DNA from: Hydrogenophaga sp.
Lineage (GTDB): Bacteria; Pseudomonadota; Gammaproteobacteria; Burkholderiales; Burkholderiaceae_C
Direction of reading: 5' to 3'
Assembly: GCA_018335615.1 (NCBI GenBank)
Contig: JAGXRS010000213.1
Span: 1-7,591 of the forward strand
Length of the DNA: 7,591 nt
Positions 5,439 through 7,591 of this stretch are shown here, in pieces. The notes beneath the pieces are model-generated. The model made no database searches. It worked only from the letters and a program-made list of their open reading frames with translations, and was not told the origin of the DNA. Every line of letters begins with the position of its first letter. The first letter of the stretch is position 1. The position numbers were made by a program, and so were the translations under genes.

Positions 5439-6569
5439 TCAGACGAAAAAGCTCTTCGCCTTCTCGAACCAGCCCTTGTCGTTCGGGCTGTGCTTGTGGC
5501 CGCTCTTCTTGAACGAGTCGTCGAGTTCCTTCAGCAGCTTGCGCTGGTGCTCGGTGAGCTTGATCGGCGTTTCCACCGCCACATGGCAGTACAGGTCGCC
5601 CGGGTAGCTGCTGCGCACACCCTTGACGCCCTTGCCGCGCAAGCGGAAGGTCTTGCCGCTCTGGGTGCCTTCGGGCAGGTCGATGGTGGCCTTGCCTTGC
5701 AGCGTGGGCACATCGATCTCGCCGCCCAGGGCAGCGGTCGTCATGCTCACCGGTACCTGGCAGTGCAGGTCGTCGCCCTCGCGCTCGAAGATGTCGTGCT
5801 TGCGCAGGCGCACCTCGATGTAGAGATCGCCCGACGGTCCGCCGTTCTGGCCGGGTTCGCCGTTGCCGGTGCTGCGGATGCGCTGGCCGTCGTCGATGCC
5901 GGCCGGAATCTTGATTTCCAGCGTCTTCTGCTTCTTGATCTTGCCCTGGCCGCTGCAGGTGGTGCAGGGCTCGGGAATGATCTTGCCGCTGCCGTGGCAG
6001 TGCGGGCAGGTCTGTTGCACGCTGAAGAAACCCTGGCGCATCTGCACCTGACCCTGGCCGTGGCAGGTGGTGCAGGTCTTGACGCTGGTGCCCGGCTTGG
6101 CCCCGGTACCCTTGCAGGTTTCGCAGTCGTCCCAGCTCGGAATGCGGATCTGACTTTCCTTGCCGGCCGCTGCCTCCTCCAGGCTGATCTCCATGGCGTA
6201 CGACAGGTCGGCGCCGCGGTAGACCTGGCGTCCGTTGCGCTGGCCGCGGGCGGCACCAAAGATGTCGCCAAAGATGTCGCCGAACGATTCACCAAACCCA
6301 CCAAATCCGTCGGCCCCGGGGCCGCCGCGCATGTTCGGGTCCACGCCGGCGTGGCCGTACTGGTCGTAGGCCGCCTTCTTCTGCGGGTCCGACAGCATTT
6401 CGTAGGCCTCTTTCGCCTCCTTGAATTTTTCTTCAGCAGCCTTGGACGCATCACCCTGGTTGCGGTCGGGGTGGTGCTTCATCGCGAGCTTGCGATACGC
6501 CTTCTTGATTTCCTCGTCCGACGCGTTCTTGGGAACGCCCAGCACTTCGTAATAGTCTCGTTTAGCCAT
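5439..6569 (-). CDS. dnaJ: Chaperone protein DnaJ (Hsp40, type I)
   Basis: Co-chaperone that delivers unfolded proteins to DnaK and stimulates its ATPase; cytosolic. The 376-residue product is full length and has all type I domains. The J domain is at about 4-70 with HPD at 33-35. A Gly/Phe-rich linker at about 78-110 includes a repeated FGDIFGDIFG. The zinc-finger domain has four CxxCxGxG repeats starting at C149, C166, C188 and C202. The C-terminal substrate-binding domains follow to FEKAKSFFV. I chose the ATG at 6569 because MAKRDYYEVLGV is the canonical start; an upstream in-frame start at 6614 would add 15 unrelated residues. The gene follows dnaK on the same strand after 92 bases and ends before a strong terminator. 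In betaproteobacteria this pair is usually heat-shock controlled from upstream of grpE or dnaK, which lies outside this window. Confidence 0.98.
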   Translation of the reverse strand: MAKRDYYEVLGVPKNASDEEIKKAYRKLAMKHHPDRNQGDASKAAEEKFKEAKEAYEMLSDPQKKAAYDQYGHAGVDPNMRGGPGADGFGGFGESFGDIFGDIFGAARGQRNGRQVYRGADLSYAMEISLEEAAAGKESQIRIPSWDDCETCKGTGAKPGTSVKTCTTCHGQGQVQMRQGFFSVQQTCPHCHGSGKIIPEPCTTCSGQGKIKKQKTLEIKIPAGIDDGQRIRSTGNGEPGQNGGPSGDLYIEVRLRKHDIFEREGDDLHCQVPVSMTTAALGGEIDVPTLQGKATIDLPEGTQSGKTFRLRGKGVKGVRSSYPGDLYCHVAVETPIKLTEHQRKLLKELDDSFKKSGHKHSPNDKGWFEKAKSFFV

Positions 6570-6622
6570 GGTGGATTGCCGTTCGGTTTGAACACAAACG
6601 CCGCGGACGAGCACCTTGCAGT

Positions 6623-6661
6623 GCCCGCACGCGGCGGCGGGTCAGGAGCCTGGGTGCGGGC
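6623..6661 (-). repeat. Perfect 8-bp inverted repeat in the dnaK-dnaJ spacer
   Basis: GCCCGCAC (6623-6630) and GTGCGGGC (6654-6661) are exact inverted copies around a 23-base GC-rich loop. The repeat starts immediately after the dnaK stop codon and has no following T-run on the minus strand, so it is not an intrinsic terminator. It could be an RNA stabilising or processing hairpin that tunes dnaJ relative to dnaK, which is inference. GC richness makes a chance repeat possible. Confidence 0.5.

Positions 6662-7591
<930 letters not shown>

Overview
This is a GC-rich, gene-dense chromosomal window. Its codon use, its DnaK/DnaJ sequences and the presence of a bacterial ATP-dependent DNA ligase with its partner exonuclease suggest a betaproteobacterium, probably a Comamonadaceae member such as Hydrogenophaga, Acidovorax or a relative. 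That placement is inference from recalled family sequences, not a search. There is no sign of an IS element, phage, CRISPR array, tRNA or rRNA, and no gene-free stretch exceeds 300 bases.

Left third (1-2190, minus strand): a DNA-repair pair. A metallo-beta-lactamase/beta-CASP ligase-associated exonuclease (1006-2190) overlaps by four bases (ATGA) the start of an ATP-dependent DNA ligase that runs off the left edge. The last ~46 residues of the exonuclease lie beyond the recognisable enzyme core, and most of them are encoded by a REP-like palindromic element (1053-1145). The stems of its two arms differ by paired, compensating base changes.

Middle (2299-5378): single metabolic or hypothetical genes in changing orientation. 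They are a YhbS-type GNAT acetyltransferase (+), a small VOC/glyoxalase-fold protein lacking some glyoxalase I metal ligands (+), a D-arginine-dehydrogenase-like FAD oxidoreductase with altered substrate-pocket residues (-), and a coupled pair of a DUF1810 protein and CutA (+), overlapping by 8 bases.

Right third (5382-7591, minus strand): the chaperone genes dnaK (C-terminal half, running off the right edge) and dnaJ (complete). They are separated by 92 bases that contain a perfect 8-bp inverted repeat starting directly after the dnaK stop. A strong hairpin terminator with a T-run on the minus strand sits between the convergent dnaJ and cutA ends.

I did not find a wholly new multi-gene system. 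The points most worth a second look are the REP-encoded tail of the repair exonuclease, the specificity-residue changes in the DauA-like enzyme, and the DUF1810-cutA coupling.
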